Positions 54,558 to 63,687 of a stretch of DNA of 64,000 nt are shown here, piece by piece. The position numbers and the translations under genes are program-made. Source of the stretch: Pectinatus frisingensis (GTDB lineage Bacteria; Bacillota; Negativicutes; Selenomonadales; Selenomonadaceae); the NCBI RefSeq assembly GCF_015732285.1, contig NZ_WIQU01000032.1, positions 626 through 64,625 on the forward strand, written 5' to 3'. The notes under the pieces were generated by a model. It was not told where the DNA came from. It did no database searches and was given only the letters and a program-made list of their open reading frames with translations. Position 1 is the stretch's first letter. Every line of letters begins with the position of its first letter.

Positions 54558-55505
54558 ATGAATGCATTGCGTAAAGCGGATTTAAAAGCAATAATTATCA
54601 GCCTAGTTGTTTTTGTGGTGTTACAGGCATTGCTGTCAACAAATTCTCTGGATGCTTTTTGGCAGCTCAATATAATTTTGATTTGTATCAATATAATATT
54701 GTCCGTCAGCCTTAATTTAATAAATGGCTATACCGGACAATTTTCCTTGGGACATGCGGGTTTTATGGCTATAGGAGCATATACTGGTGCAGTGTTGTCG
54801 GTTAATTTTCATATGCCATTTATTGTTAGTTTAATTACTTCTTTTGTGACAGCGGCAATTATTGGGGGTCTGATTGGTCTGCCAACGATGCGGCTGAGTG
54901 GAGATTATCTGGCAATAGCAACATTGGGGCTGGGAGAAATAATCCGCATTGTTATAATGAACGTCAACTACGTCGGTGGTGCGGCTGGCTTTATGGGGAT
55001 ACCAAGGCATACTAATTTTGCTTGGGCCTTTTTTGTAATGTTGTTTGTACTGTTTTTTATAAAGAATTATGTCAATTCATCTTATGGACGTGCTTGTGTG
55101 GCAATTCGTGAAAATGAAATAGCTGCCGAAGCCATGGGTGTGAATACAACTAAATATAAAGTACTGGCATTTACTATTGGAGCCGGATTTGCCGGAGTGG
55201 CTGGCTGTCTCTTTGCCCATACCTTTTATATTATTCATCCGTCTTCATTCACTTTCCTGGCGTCATTCAACTATTTAATTATGGTTGTAATGGGCGGTAT
55301 GGGATCAATAACGGGGTCTATAGCAGGGGCGTTTATTTTGACTACGGTTTCAGCACTGCTGTCTAATTGGCCTGAACTGAGAATGAGCATCTATGCACTT
55401 ATTTTGATTGCACTTATGTTTTATCGCCCACAGGGGTTGTTTGGTAATATTGAAATTACCAGTTTGCCTGTTCTTAAGCGCTTTAAGGGAGGTAAACAAA
55501 AATGA
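54558..55505 (+). CDS. livM: Branched-chain amino acid ABC permease (LivM)
   Basis: This 315-residue permease has the LivM motif NLINGYTGQFSLGHAGFMAIGAYTGA and the coupling loop YGRACVAIRENEIAAEAMGV. It pairs with LivH. The stop overlaps the livG start by 4 bp. Confidence 0.94.
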   Translation: MNALRKADLKAIIISLVVFVVLQALLSTNSLDAFWQLNIILICINIILSVSLNLINGYTGQFSLGHAGFMAIGAYTGAVLSVNFHMPFIVSLITSFVTAAIIGGLIGLPTMRLSGDYLAIATLGLGEIIRIVIMNVNYVGGAAGFMGIPRHTNFAWAFFVMLFVLFFIKNYVNSSYGRACVAIRENEIAAEAMGVNTTKYKVLAFTIGAGFAGVAGCLFAHTFYIIHPSSFTFLASFNYLIMVVMGGMGSITGSIAGAFILTTVSALLSNWPELRMSIYALILIALMFYRPQGLFGNIEITSLPVLKRFKGGKQK

Positions 55506-56269
55506 GTGTATTGCTAGAAGCTAAGAATGTGTCAAAAATGTTTGGCGGTTTAAAAGCGGTCAGTAATTTCAATATGACGATAGACAAAGGTGAGCTCGTT
55601 GGGTTGATAGGACCGAATGGAGCGGGCAAAACCACGGCATTTAATTTGTTTACCGGGGTTTATCAGCCGACTACAGGAATAATTTCACTTGACGGGCAGA
55701 GTTTAGCCGGTATGAAACCGTCCCAGATAACACAGCGCGGCATTGCCCGTACTTTTCAAAATATACGGTTGTTTTCTGAACTTACAGTATTAGATAACGT
55801 AAAAATTGCCTATCATACACATTTAAATTATAATTTAATTGAAGCTGTACTGCGTGTCGGTAGATATATGAAACAAGAACGGGAAATTGAGGATAATGGC
55901 AGGGAGCTGTTGAAAATATTCAAGCTGGAAGATAAGGCTGGTGAAATTGCAAAAAACCTGCCTTACGGGGCGCAGCGCCGTCTGGAAATAGCCCGTGCTT
56001 TGGCAACCCGACCCCAATTGTTGCTGCTTGATGAACCGGCAGCAGGAATGAACCCTCAGGAAACTAAAGAACTTATGGATATGATCAGATGGATAAGAAA
56101 AGATTTTGCACTGTCAATCCTTCTTATTGAACATGATATGAGTCTTGTAATGGGGATATGTGAACGCATATATGTGCTGGAGTACGGCTCGATTATAGCG
56201 CAGGGTATTCCTGATGAAATAAAGAAAAATCCGGAAGTCATCCGTGCTTATCTTGGTGGGGAGGCTTAA
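55502..56269 (+). CDS. livG: Branched-chain amino acid ABC ATPase (LivG)
   Basis: This 255-residue ATPase has Walker A (GPNGAGKTT), the characteristic GIARTFQNIRLF, an unusual signature region (NLPYGAQRRLEIARALA) normal for LivG, and LLLDEPAAGMNP as Walker B. It is coupled to livM by a 4-bp overlap and precedes livF by 2 bp. Confidence 0.95.
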   Translation: MSVLLEAKNVSKMFGGLKAVSNFNMTIDKGELVGLIGPNGAGKTTAFNLFTGVYQPTTGIISLDGQSLAGMKPSQITQRGIARTFQNIRLFSELTVLDNVKIAYHTHLNYNLIEAVLRVGRYMKQEREIEDNGRELLKIFKLEDKAGEIAKNLPYGAQRRLEIARALATRPQLLLLDEPAAGMNPQETKELMDMIRWIRKDFALSILLIEHDMSLVMGICERIYVLEYGSIIAQGIPDEIKKNPEVIRAYLGGEA

Positions 56270-56271
56270 TA

Positions 56272-56985
56272 ATGGGTATAATGTTGAAAATTGACAATAT
56301 AAATGTTTATTATGGTGCAATTCATGCAATTAAAGGAATTAGTCTTGAAGTAGACAAGGGTGAAATAGTAACGCTTATCGGAGCTAATGGTGCCGGTAAA
56401 TCAACCACATTGCGCACTATTTCCGGGTTGTTAAAACCGCGCACCGGTAAGATTTCTTTTGAAGATAAAATTATAAGCGGCATGCCGGCTCATAGAATCG
56501 TTGAATGCGGCGTATCACAGGTACCAGAGGGACGACGAATTTTTGCTAATATGACAGTAATGGAAAATTTGGAACTGGGCGCGTATATCAGAAAAGACAA
56601 AAATGCGATACAAAATGATTTAAAACGAGTGTTCAAACATTTTCCGCGTTTGGCAGAACGTAAAAAACAAGAAGCCGGGACTCTTTCCGGCGGTGAGCAG
56701 CAGATGCTGGCGATGGGGCGTGCCTTGATGAGCAGTCCGCGCTTGCTGTTGCTGGATGAACCGTCAATGGGTCTGGCACCACTTTTAATAAAAGAAATTT
56801 TTGCTATAATAAAGGATATCAATGAAGCAGGAACTACGATACTGCTTGTAGAACAAAATGCTAATATGGCATTGTCAATTGCCAATCGTGCTTATGTTTT
56901 GGAAACGGGGAAAATCACATTAAGCGGTGATGCAAAAGAACTCGCAGCCAGCGAAGAAGTACGTAAGGCATATCTTGGTGGATAG
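56272..56985 (+). CDS. livF: Branched-chain amino acid ABC ATPase (LivF)
   Basis: This 237-residue ATPase has Walker A (GANGAGKST), the LivF motif VPEGRRIFANMTVMENLELGA, the signature LSGGEQQMLAMGRALM and Walker B LLLDEPSMGLAP. A second ATG three codons downstream (MLKIDN) is a possible start. Confidence 0.95.
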   Translation: MGIMLKIDNINVYYGAIHAIKGISLEVDKGEIVTLIGANGAGKSTTLRTISGLLKPRTGKISFEDKIISGMPAHRIVECGVSQVPEGRRIFANMTVMENLELGAYIRKDKNAIQNDLKRVFKHFPRLAERKKQEAGTLSGGEQQMLAMGRALMSSPRLLLLDEPSMGLAPLLIKEIFAIIKDINEAGTTILLVEQNANMALSIANRAYVLETGKITLSGDAKELAASEEVRKAYLGG

Positions 56986-57015
56986 CTGGCAGTGATTAAC
57001 GAAGGGGGTAATAAT

Positions 57016-57672
57016 GTGTTTGTAGGAAATTATATGACTAAGAATCCGATTACTGTTTCTCCGGCTACATCAGTCGATGAGGCAGCAGGTCTTATGAAAA
57101 TGAATCATTTTCGTCGGCTTCCGGTGCTAAAAGATGGAAATTTGGTCGGTATTATAAGTGACCGTGATATTTCCCGTATTGCACCGTCACCGGCTACTAC
57201 TCTGGCTAAATATGAAATAAACTCTCTGTTGGCGCAAATGACGGTCAATGATATAATGTCAACACCGATTGTTTCGGTCCGCGATGATGCTACGGTTGAA
57301 GAAGCAGCATTGCTCATGTGCAATAATAAAATTGGCGGCCTGCCGGTTGTAAGCAGTATTGGGGTTCTGGTGGGGATAATTACAGAAACCGATATTTTTA
57401 GGGTACTAGTGAAGGTAATGGGGCTGGCCAGCGGGAAGACACGGTTTACGCTTGATTTTAAAGATAAGATTGGTGCAACAAAAGAAATTTCAGATGTGTT
57501 TGCCAAACATAATCTCAACATTGACAGTTTTGTTTCATTTAATACACCGAATGGTGATTCTCAGGCTATAATACGCGGTTCTTTTTCCGATGTAGAGGAA
57601 ATAAAGGCAGATTTGGAAAAAGCCGGCTACACAGTCAGCCATGTTACTGAATTGGGAGGGTCCCATAAGTAA
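57016..57672 (+). CDS. CBS-pair and ACT domain protein (AcuB-like)
   Basis: This protein of about 218 residues has two CBS motifs (YMTKNPITVSPATSVDEAAGLM and DIMSTPIVSVRDDATVEEAALL) and a C-terminal ACT domain (ATKEISDVFAKHNLNIDSFVSF). Such proteins sense adenine nucleotides and amino acids. I start at the GTG at 57016, 7 nt after AAGGGGG; a GTG at 56992 lies before that site. Its place at the end of livHMGF suggests it senses the transported amino acid, which is inference. Confidence 0.87.
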   Translation: MFVGNYMTKNPITVSPATSVDEAAGLMKMNHFRRLPVLKDGNLVGIISDRDISRIAPSPATTLAKYEINSLLAQMTVNDIMSTPIVSVRDDATVEEAALLMCNNKIGGLPVVSSIGVLVGIITETDIFRVLVKVMGLASGKTRFTLDFKDKIGATKEISDVFAKHNLNIDSFVSFNTPNGDSQAIIRGSFSDVEEIKADLEKAGYTVSHVTELGGSHK

Positions 57673-57717
57673 AACTTTACAATTGTAAGTTTACGTGATA
57701 AGATACAAGAAATGTCG

Positions 57718-57755
57718 ATTAATCTGCGGATTTACTACTCCGCAGATTAATTTTT
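57718..57755 (+). terminator. Terminator of the liv operon
   Basis: ATTAATCTGCGGA and TCCGCAGATTAAT form a perfect 13-bp stem followed by TTTT. Confidence 0.92.
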
Positions 57756-57785
57756 GTATTTAGCATAATTTGGGAAGGTCTTTTT

Positions 57786-58700
57786 ATGGATTTGGCAGAA
57801 AGTGATGCACTTAAACGTCGTACGGCGTATTTATCAATAATATCGAATACTGTATTAGTAGTATTAAAATTGTTTGTTGGAATTTACGTGGGAGCAGTGA
57901 GCCTCATATCTGAGGCAATGCATTCCGGAGTGGATTTGATAGCGGCTTTGATAGCTTTTTGGGCGGTGCGTAAAGCTATGATACCGCCTGACCAAAAGTA
58001 TGATTATGGGTATGGCAAGTATGAAAATCTGTCATCAGCAATAGAGGCAATGCTGATAGTGGGGGCGGCCTTGATGATAATTTATGAGGCTTTTACAAAG
58101 CTGCATTCACCGGCTGCTATGCAAAACCTGGAATATGGCATAACCATAATGGGCATATCAATTGCCATAAATATACTTGTCTCCCGCCGTCTTATTTATG
58201 TTGCCAAGAAAGCTGACTCTCAGGCCTTAGAAGCTGACGGACTGCATTTACAGTCGGATGTATGGACATCAGTCGGTGTATTGACCGGATTGTTTGGCAT
58301 GCAGATATTGGGCTGGTACTGGCTGGATCCTGTTGTAGCTGTGGCAGTGGCTTTAATAATATTCCGGGCCGGATACAAAATGATCGTGAAAAGTGCCCGA
58401 GATCTGACAGATGCCAGTTTGTCGGCAGAATATGAAAAAAAGATTTGTGCTATATTTATGAACTATAAAGAAGTGCTTGGTTATCATAATCTGCGGACAC
58501 GTTCAGCGGGAGCTTATAAAATGATTGATGTTCACTTGAATTTTGACAGCAGTATGAAACTGGGCGATGTTCATGCTGTTTGTGATAAAATTGAATTGGC
58601 AATAAAGAAAAGTATGGGACCGACTGTTGATGTGGTGATTCATCCTGAACCGGTGGAACTGGTAGTGGAAAATACTTGTAAAGTCAAGCTTACTAAATAA
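57786..58700 (+). CDS. Cation diffusion facilitator (CDF) metal exporter
   Basis: This 304-residue protein has six membrane helices with metal-site residues in HSGVDL (TM2) and LQSDVWTS (TM5), a YDYGYGKYENL loop and a cytoplasmic C-terminal domain with a His-containing strand (DVVIHPEP). CDF proteins export Zn2+, Fe2+, Mn2+ or Cd2+ by proton antiport. The TM2/TM5 His/Asp pattern fits a FieF/ZitB-like exporter, but the metal is not certain. It is followed closely by the DUF951 gene. Confidence 0.9.
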   Translation: MDLAESDALKRRTAYLSIISNTVLVVLKLFVGIYVGAVSLISEAMHSGVDLIAALIAFWAVRKAMIPPDQKYDYGYGKYENLSSAIEAMLIVGAALMIIYEAFTKLHSPAAMQNLEYGITIMGISIAINILVSRRLIYVAKKADSQALEADGLHLQSDVWTSVGVLTGLFGMQILGWYWLDPVVAVAVALIIFRAGYKMIVKSARDLTDASLSAEYEKKICAIFMNYKEVLGYHNLRTRSAGAYKMIDVHLNFDSSMKLGDVHAVCDKIELAIKKSMGPTVDVVIHPEPVELVVENTCKVKLTK

Positions 58701-58716
58701 GTGAGGAGAATATGGA

Positions 58717-58932
58717 ATGGATAAGGCTGAATATGAAAAAGGCACCATAGTAAAAATGAAAAAAAAGCATCCTTGCGGCAGTGACGAGTGGGAAATACTG
58801 CGGGTAGGCATGGACTTTGGCATAAAATGTTGCGGCTGTGGACATTTTGTCATGATGCCACGTCCCAAATTCGAAAAAATGGTAAGGGCAATTGTAAGAC
58901 TTCCCCGCGATGATGGACAGATGGATAATTAA
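58717..58932 (+). CDS. DUF951 family protein
   Basis: This 71-residue protein matches DUF951: KGTIVKMKKKHPCGSDEW, then IKCCGCGHFVMMPRPKFEK. The Cys residues (CG and CCGC) suggest a small zinc-ribbon. The family is conserved in Firmicutes near replication or translation genes and has no known function. It starts 16 bp after the CDF gene with a GAGGAG site and is probably cotranscribed. Confidence 0.88.
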   Translation: MDKAEYEKGTIVKMKKKHPCGSDEWEILRVGMDFGIKCCGCGHFVMMPRPKFEKMVRAIVRLPRDDGQMDN

Positions 58933-59015
58933 AATTTTCCCCACGATAAGGTCAAAGATGATTATAAGTTGAATTTTGGATGTATATATGATATAATTTG
59001 ATTGTTTTTGACGAT

Positions 59016-59103
59016 GGAGAGGTGTCCGAGTGGTCGAAGGTGATTGACTCGAAATCAATTGTACCGCAAGGTACCGTGGGTTCGAATCCCACCCTCTCTG
59101 CCA
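59016..59103 (+). tRNA. tRNA-Ser (anticodon CGA)
   Basis: An 88-nt class II tRNA starts GGAGAGG and ends CCA. The stem ATTGA/TCAAT encloses CTCGAAA, giving anticodon CGA. The long variable arm TGTACCGCAAGGTACC is present. Confidence 0.95.
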
Positions 59104-59113
59104 TAATGAAATC

Positions 59114-59150
59114 AAGGCTTTGCAAATTTTGCAGAGCCTTTTATTTTTTT
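59114..59150 (+). terminator. Terminator of tRNA-Ser(CGA)
   Basis: AAGGCTTTGC pairs with GCAGAGCCTT (one G-U pair), followed by TTATTTTTTT. Confidence 0.88.
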
Positions 59151-59231
59151 ATTAATAAATACCAATATTTTACTATTAGCAAGTTTTTAAAAGGTGAAAA
59201 TAAGACGCGACTAAAAGTAAAGTTACGTAGA

Positions 59232-59268
59232 AATAAAAAAGTCCTGCACCACAGAATAGATGCAGGAC
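59232..59268 (-). terminator. Minus-strand terminator of a lost gene
   Basis: GTCCTGCA and TGCAGGAC form a perfect stem; on the minus strand TTTTTTATTT follows. The only coding sequence it could serve is the fragment at 59317-59380. Confidence 0.75.
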
Positions 59269-59275
59269 AAGAGTA

Positions 59276-59307
59276 AGATAATACAAGCTTATAAGCTTGT
59301 ATTATCT
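59276..59307. repeat. Perfect 32-bp palindrome
   Basis: AGATAATACAAGCTTA is followed directly by its exact reverse complement with no spacer. It lies between a gene remnant and its terminator. A loop-free palindrome is a poor terminator; a protein-binding or recombination site is possible. Confidence 0.8.
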
Positions 59308-59316
59308 AATTTATTA

Positions 59317-59380
59317 CTGTACAAGCGCTGCAGTGACATTAGCAGAGAACTTATCAATAACTTTATGGTTGTTTATTCTT
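59317..59380 (-). pseudogene. Remnant 3' end of an unknown gene
   Basis: One minus-strand frame reads NNHKVIDKFSANVTAALVQ before a double stop, with a helix-like, gene-like composition and a good terminator downstream. A stop interrupts the frame just upstream, so only about 21 codons remain. I cannot name the parent gene. Confidence 0.35.
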
Positions 59381-59588
59381 TATGTTAATAATCTAGCAAT
59401 GCGAAATATAACATCTGCTATGATACGAAAAGTGCTTAACACAGAAAATTTTCACGTATGGTTTTTAGACGAGGTAAAGAGAGTAATCACTTTTTTTAGT
59501 AGCTTTAGTGATTGACTGGCTGACAAAGCGCGTGAGAGAAGGACTTTATCAAGTCTATGTCAAAAGGTTGTTTTCTAGACAATGCTAT
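59381..59588. other. Non-coding or decayed stretch
   Basis: No intact gene is supported. Minus-strand fragments such as KLLKKVITLF and ADVIFRIARLL are separated by stops and may belong to the same lost gene as the fragment at 59317-59380. Confidence 0.35.
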
Positions 59589-60227
59589 TTAGGTAGTAAA
59601 ACGAACCCCCATATTAAATGCATTTTTACAATCTTGCGGAAATTGTTTTGTTCTTACGGCGTGTTTTTTTCTTTCGTCAAATATTGGAGCAAAATATTTG
59701 GAATAATCATTGAATTGATAGGTATCATTTGAAAGCAAATTTTCACATGAGCCAAAAACTTTTGTCAGATAAAGAGTTATTGATTTTAGTTCATTTTCGT
59801 ATGATGCTGCAAATTGTTCATGCGTTGCATTCATAGTGTAAATCAGGCCTACGCGTATTTTTTTAGGGAAAAGAGTTGAGTGCTTTTGATCATAAACAAG
59901 ATATTGAAAAATAAGTCTTTCTAAAAATGCTTTCATGGAACTGGTAATAGAATGTAGATATATAGGTGATCCAAGCACAATAGCGTCAGCATTAGCAATT
60001 GTTTCCATAATAGGAGTCAAATCATCTTTTAGTGCGCATTTGCCATAACTTTTACCATTGATTAATTTGCAGGCAAAGCAACTTATACAGCCCTTGTAGT
60101 TTAAATCATATAAATTTACCATGGTTGTAGCAGCCCCCTTAGAGGCCGCCCCTTCAAGGACTTTTTTTAGTAGAATAGCAGTGTTGTTATTTTTTCTGGG
60201 GCTGCCATTAATAGCCAGTATATGCAT
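59589..60227 (-). CDS. NADPH-dependent FMN reductase / flavodoxin-like protein
   Basis: This 212-residue protein has the flavodoxin-fold FMN loop NGSPRKNNNTAILL, a Cys-rich segment GCISCFACKLINGKSYGKC as in iron-sulfur flavoproteins, and the second FMN motif LGSPIYLHSITSSMKAFLER. It probably transfers electrons from NAD(P)H or ferredoxin to a flavin or small substrate. It is monocistronic in a decayed, AT-rich neighbourhood, which suggests an accessory gene. Confidence 0.87.
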   Translation of the reverse strand: MHILAINGSPRKNNNTAILLKKVLEGAASKGAATTMVNLYDLNYKGCISCFACKLINGKSYGKCALKDDLTPIMETIANADAIVLGSPIYLHSITSSMKAFLERLIFQYLVYDQKHSTLFPKKIRVGLIYTMNATHEQFAASYENELKSITLYLTKVFGSCENLLSNDTYQFNDYSKYFAPIFDERKKHAVRTKQFPQDCKNAFNMGVRFTT

Positions 60228-60395
60228 AAAATAACCTCCATCATAATATAATAAATTTTATATTATAAATTATATATCAATATATGAGGATATATAAGTA
60301 CGCACTTATTTGATATTTAGTAACTATAAAGTATAGTGGGTAGTGTCAAGATAAATGTATAAACATCTCTGCAAGCATTCCGTACTGTTCTTACC

Positions 60396-60695
60396 GATTA
60401 GGATTTATCCGTCAAACCACTTTCGGCTGTATTGTTTGGTGCAATAATGAGAACGATGGGTGCCTTTGATTTTGGCGGGCCAGTTAATGAGGTCGTTTCA
60501 TTATTCGCTGATGGTTTATTATTGCAAGGAGTATGCGGATCAGAAGCAATAAAAATCTGTGCATCTATGATACCGCCATTTGGTGTAACTCTTTCATGGT
60601 TAATGCATTATAAAAAGCTGTCACACTCTTGCAGAAAAATAATACAATCCCTTCAGATAAGACAATGTCTTTTTCATTATTATATGTATAGATGA
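60396..60695 (+). pseudogene. Fragment of a PTS fructose-family EIIC
   Basis: The frame reads AVLFGAIMRTMGAFDFGGPVN, then SLFADGLLL and KICASMIPPFGVTLSWL, which matches the middle of fructose-type PTS permeases. Both ends are missing: stops or frameshifts lie upstream, and after GVTLSWL the frame runs into unrelated sequence. The full gene would be over 300 codons, so this is a relic. Confidence 0.75.
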
Positions 60696-60877
60696 CATAT
60701 TAGGATTTGCAGCGTTATTATTAAAATATTTCTGTATTTTGATAATAACTCAGTTGCTAAAGAGGACCTTTCTTAAATAAAAGCAAGGAATGTTCATTTC
60801 TAAATTTAGTTATATGATATATTTACTTTAGGCCGATAAGGGTTTTTATTAAATTTAGTAATGAATGGGGTTAAAGA

Positions 60878-62107
60878 ATGATAAAGCGGAGAGTTGTTAT
60901 TACAGGCATGGGAGCAATTACTTCACAAGGTGTTGGTGTATCCGAAATCTGGGAAAAAATAAAAAAAGGTATATCTGGTATTAGCCGAATTGAAAAAATT
61001 GATATAGAAAAATTTCCATGTAAAAATGCCGCGGAAATAAAGATGTTCAATGCACAGGATTTTATTAGTAAAAAAAATGCGAATCATATGGATTTATTTA
61101 TACAATATGCTTTAGCTGCTGCTGATTTAGCCATGAATGATAGCAGTTTTGATATGACTGATATAGACAGAAGAAGAGCAGGTTCTATTATTGGTACTGG
61201 TATTGGCGGCATAGGAACGATTGAGAGGCAATATGCAATTTTACAAAATAAAGGTATCAACAGAATCAGTCCTTTTCTTATTCCAATGATGCTTCCTAAT
61301 ATGGCGAATGGACAAATTGCGATAAAATATGGTCTGGAAGGTTTTTCCGAATGTATTGTTACCGCGTGTGCGTCCTCAAATAACGCTATTGGTGATGCAT
61401 ATCAATTGATTCGTGATGATAAAATGGATTTTATGCTGGCTGGAGGAGCAGAAGCACCAATCACTGAGTTGACTATAGCAGGTTTCACGGCAATGAAAGT
61501 TATGTCACAAGTGGAAGAAGCATCACTTGCAAGTCGCCCGTTTGATCTTTTGCGAGATGGATTTGTTATAGGTGAAGGTGCGGCAATAATTGTTTTAGAA
61601 GAATTGGAACATGCCCGTGGCCGTGGAGCGAATATAATAGCAGAAATAATTGGATATGGTTGTAATAACGATGCTTTTCATATTACAGCTAATAAACCAG
61701 AGGGAATAGCTGACTGCATGAGAAGTGCACTGGCTGATGCAGAAATTGTACCGAATGAAGTTGATTATATAAATGCACATGCAACATCGACACTTTTAGG
61801 TGACAAAAATGAATCTGCGGCAATAAAAATGGTTTTTGCTGACTATGTAAGAAAAATAGCAATAAGCTCAACAAAATCAATGACAGGACATTTACTGGGA
61901 GCGGCAGGAGGTATCGAAACTATATTAACGGCAAAAGCGATACAAGAGCAGTATTTGCCGCCGACGATTAATTATAAAACGAAAGACCCGGATTGTGATT
62001 TAGATTATGTTCCCAATAATGGACGACATCAGAAATGTTCTACTGCATTAACAAATTCTTTTGGATTTGGCGGGCAAAATGCTGTATTGGTACTTCGTAA
62101 GATTTAA
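60878..62107 (+). CDS. fabF: Beta-ketoacyl-ACP synthase II (FabF-type), outside a fab cluster
   Basis: This 409-residue enzyme condenses malonyl-ACP with acyl-ACP. The catalytic Cys is in VTACASSNNAIGDAY and the two His in NAHATSTLLGD and KSMTGHLLGAAGG. Other FabF motifs (GSIIGTGIGGIGTIE, NSFGFGGQNAVLV) are present and the length is normal. It is not accompanied by fabD, fabG or acpP. An AraC/GyrI regulator follows 30 bp downstream. It may therefore be a second, conditionally expressed FabF or serve a specialised product. Confidence 0.92.
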   Translation: MIKRRVVITGMGAITSQGVGVSEIWEKIKKGISGISRIEKIDIEKFPCKNAAEIKMFNAQDFISKKNANHMDLFIQYALAAADLAMNDSSFDMTDIDRRRAGSIIGTGIGGIGTIERQYAILQNKGINRISPFLIPMMLPNMANGQIAIKYGLEGFSECIVTACASSNNAIGDAYQLIRDDKMDFMLAGGAEAPITELTIAGFTAMKVMSQVEEASLASRPFDLLRDGFVIGEGAAIIVLEELEHARGRGANIIAEIIGYGCNNDAFHITANKPEGIADCMRSALADAEIVPNEVDYINAHATSTLLGDKNESAAIKMVFADYVRKIAISSTKSMTGHLLGAAGGIETILTAKAIQEQYLPPTINYKTKDPDCDLDYVPNNGRHQKCSTALTNSFGFGGQNAVLVLRKI

Positions 62108-62137
62108 AAGTCAAAATAACTGTTAGGAGTCGTAGCT

Positions 62138-63022
62138 ATGGTTGATACAAAAAGCACAATTAACCGTTGCCTTTCATTTATAGAAAAAAATATTACAGGA
62201 AAGCTTAATCTGGATAAAATAGCAACGCATAGCTTAATATCGAAGTATCATTTACATCGTATGTTCAGAGCACTTACCGGAGAAACATTAATGGACTATG
62301 TTCATGCAAGAAAGTTGTCAGAGAGTATATCTGATTTAATGTACAGTAACTTGCGTATTTTAGATATCGCATTAAAATATGGTTTTGAATATGAGCAGTC
62401 ATACATTCGTGCTTTTAAGCAAAGTTTCAATTGTACACCTCAGCAGGCACGTCGCAGAAAGGTGTCATTGCGGATTATTGAAAAAATGAACATAAATGAT
62501 ATTTACGGAGTAGAAAATTCAGCAATTTATAAACCTTTTTTTGTGTTTAGATCAAAAACATATTTGATAGGACCGAAAACTAAAATTATGTATAAGTCAG
62601 GTGATCGTGCAGCAAACGAACTTGGAAAGAAATTTTTTTATGGTGAGCGGCAAAAAATAAAAAATGTCTTAAATGAAAATATATATTATGGGTATACTGA
62701 CTGGAGCAATAGCAAAAATGGCTATATCTATTATATGCCTGCAACACAGGTGGAAAATTTACAATATATACCTGAAGGAATGTCTGGAATTGAAGTCCCT
62801 GCAGGTAAATATGTTGTTTTTCGTTTTGTCGGATTTTTTCGCCCGGAAGATCTTAATGGGCGAAAGATAGGACGATTATTGGTGCATATGTATAATAAAT
62901 GGATTTATAATTCAGGATATCGTTTTTCGGTTCCATTTAGATTTGAATTAATTGATAGCAATATAGCAGCAGATAATTATTGTGAATTGGATATATACCA
63001 GCCGATTGAACCGGTTCATTAA
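62138..63022 (+). CDS. AraC-family regulator with GyrI-like effector domain
   Basis: This 294-residue protein has two helix-turn-helix motifs of the AraC/XylS type (LDKIATHSLISKYHLHRMFR and ILDIALKYGFEYEQSYIRAF, followed by CTPQQARR). Its GyrI-like C-terminal domain (from about residue 125) contains VPAGKYVVFRFVG. This is the Rob/BmrR-type architecture that binds lipophilic ligands. TTAGGAG precedes the ATG. It is probably cotranscribed with fabF and may activate it. Confidence 0.9.
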   Translation: MVDTKSTINRCLSFIEKNITGKLNLDKIATHSLISKYHLHRMFRALTGETLMDYVHARKLSESISDLMYSNLRILDIALKYGFEYEQSYIRAFKQSFNCTPQQARRRKVSLRIIEKMNINDIYGVENSAIYKPFFVFRSKTYLIGPKTKIMYKSGDRAANELGKKFFYGERQKIKNVLNENIYYGYTDWSNSKNGYIYYMPATQVENLQYIPEGMSGIEVPAGKYVVFRFVGFFRPEDLNGRKIGRLLVHMYNKWIYNSGYRFSVPFRFELIDSNIAADNYCELDIYQPIEPVH

Positions 63023-63080
63023 AATTATAAAATTAAAGTAGGTGAAAATATGATTATGGTAGTGTAATACTTTATGGAGC

Positions 63081-63224
63081 AAGGCTTATTAGAGAAGAAA
63101 ATTGCGGTTCGGGCCGTATTTATAAATTAGGTTGAAAAGTATACATACAGAAATTATGGTAAAGACTGGAGAGTGAAATGGGATGAGGATAGTAACGCAT
63201 TTGGTGAAGGTCAGTGGGAGGGTA
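63081..63224 (+). pseudogene. Decayed coding fragment
   Basis: One frame reads LLEKKIAVRAVFIN, a stop, then VEKYTYRNYGKDWRVKWDED and FGEGQWEGI before a second stop. The composition is protein-like but the frame is interrupted. I do not recognise the family. Confidence 0.3.
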
Positions 63225-63687
63225 TTTGAGTAAGATGAAAATATGAGAGTGTAAGCCATTTTGTATAATTTTCATGTGTATATATGCTGAAATGGTACTT
63301 GTTGCCTTAGTTGTCAATAGTCAATTAAGCCGTTTTTGCTGTCATTTTAAAAGTCATGATTTTTATGATACCAGACTCAACTATATAGGGAAAATATTTA
63401 TCGAAACAAACATATTGAAAATTAATATTTACAATATGTTTGATAAAGGGCGTAAATAGAACTTTTATATCAGGCTAAATGAAATTTATAAATTGTTGTA
63501 AAAACCTTGGCGTTTATATCTGCCAAGGTTTATTTACTTATTAATCAAGGTATATTACAAGTTTCCATATTACTCATAGAAAAAATAGTATACTAATTTA
63601 TGGAATATATTGTAGAAACATTTTGGTATTTTTGCAATATTAAAAAAATGTTATTATAAAAATAGAAAAAGAACAGGGGGAGGTCAG
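63225..63687 (+). other. Intergenic region with one hairpin
   Basis: No gene is supported. AACCTTGGC and GCCAAGGTT pair (63503-63530), followed by TATTTACTT, a probable weak terminator. The last part is AT-rich promoter-like DNA before the regulator at 63688. Confidence 0.4.

Noticed and set aside
59297-59732. Two plus-strand ORFs (72 and 74 codons) after tRNA-Ser
   Set aside because: They have no ribosome-binding site, and the second overlaps the intact flavoprotein gene; the better signal is a minus-strand gene remnant.
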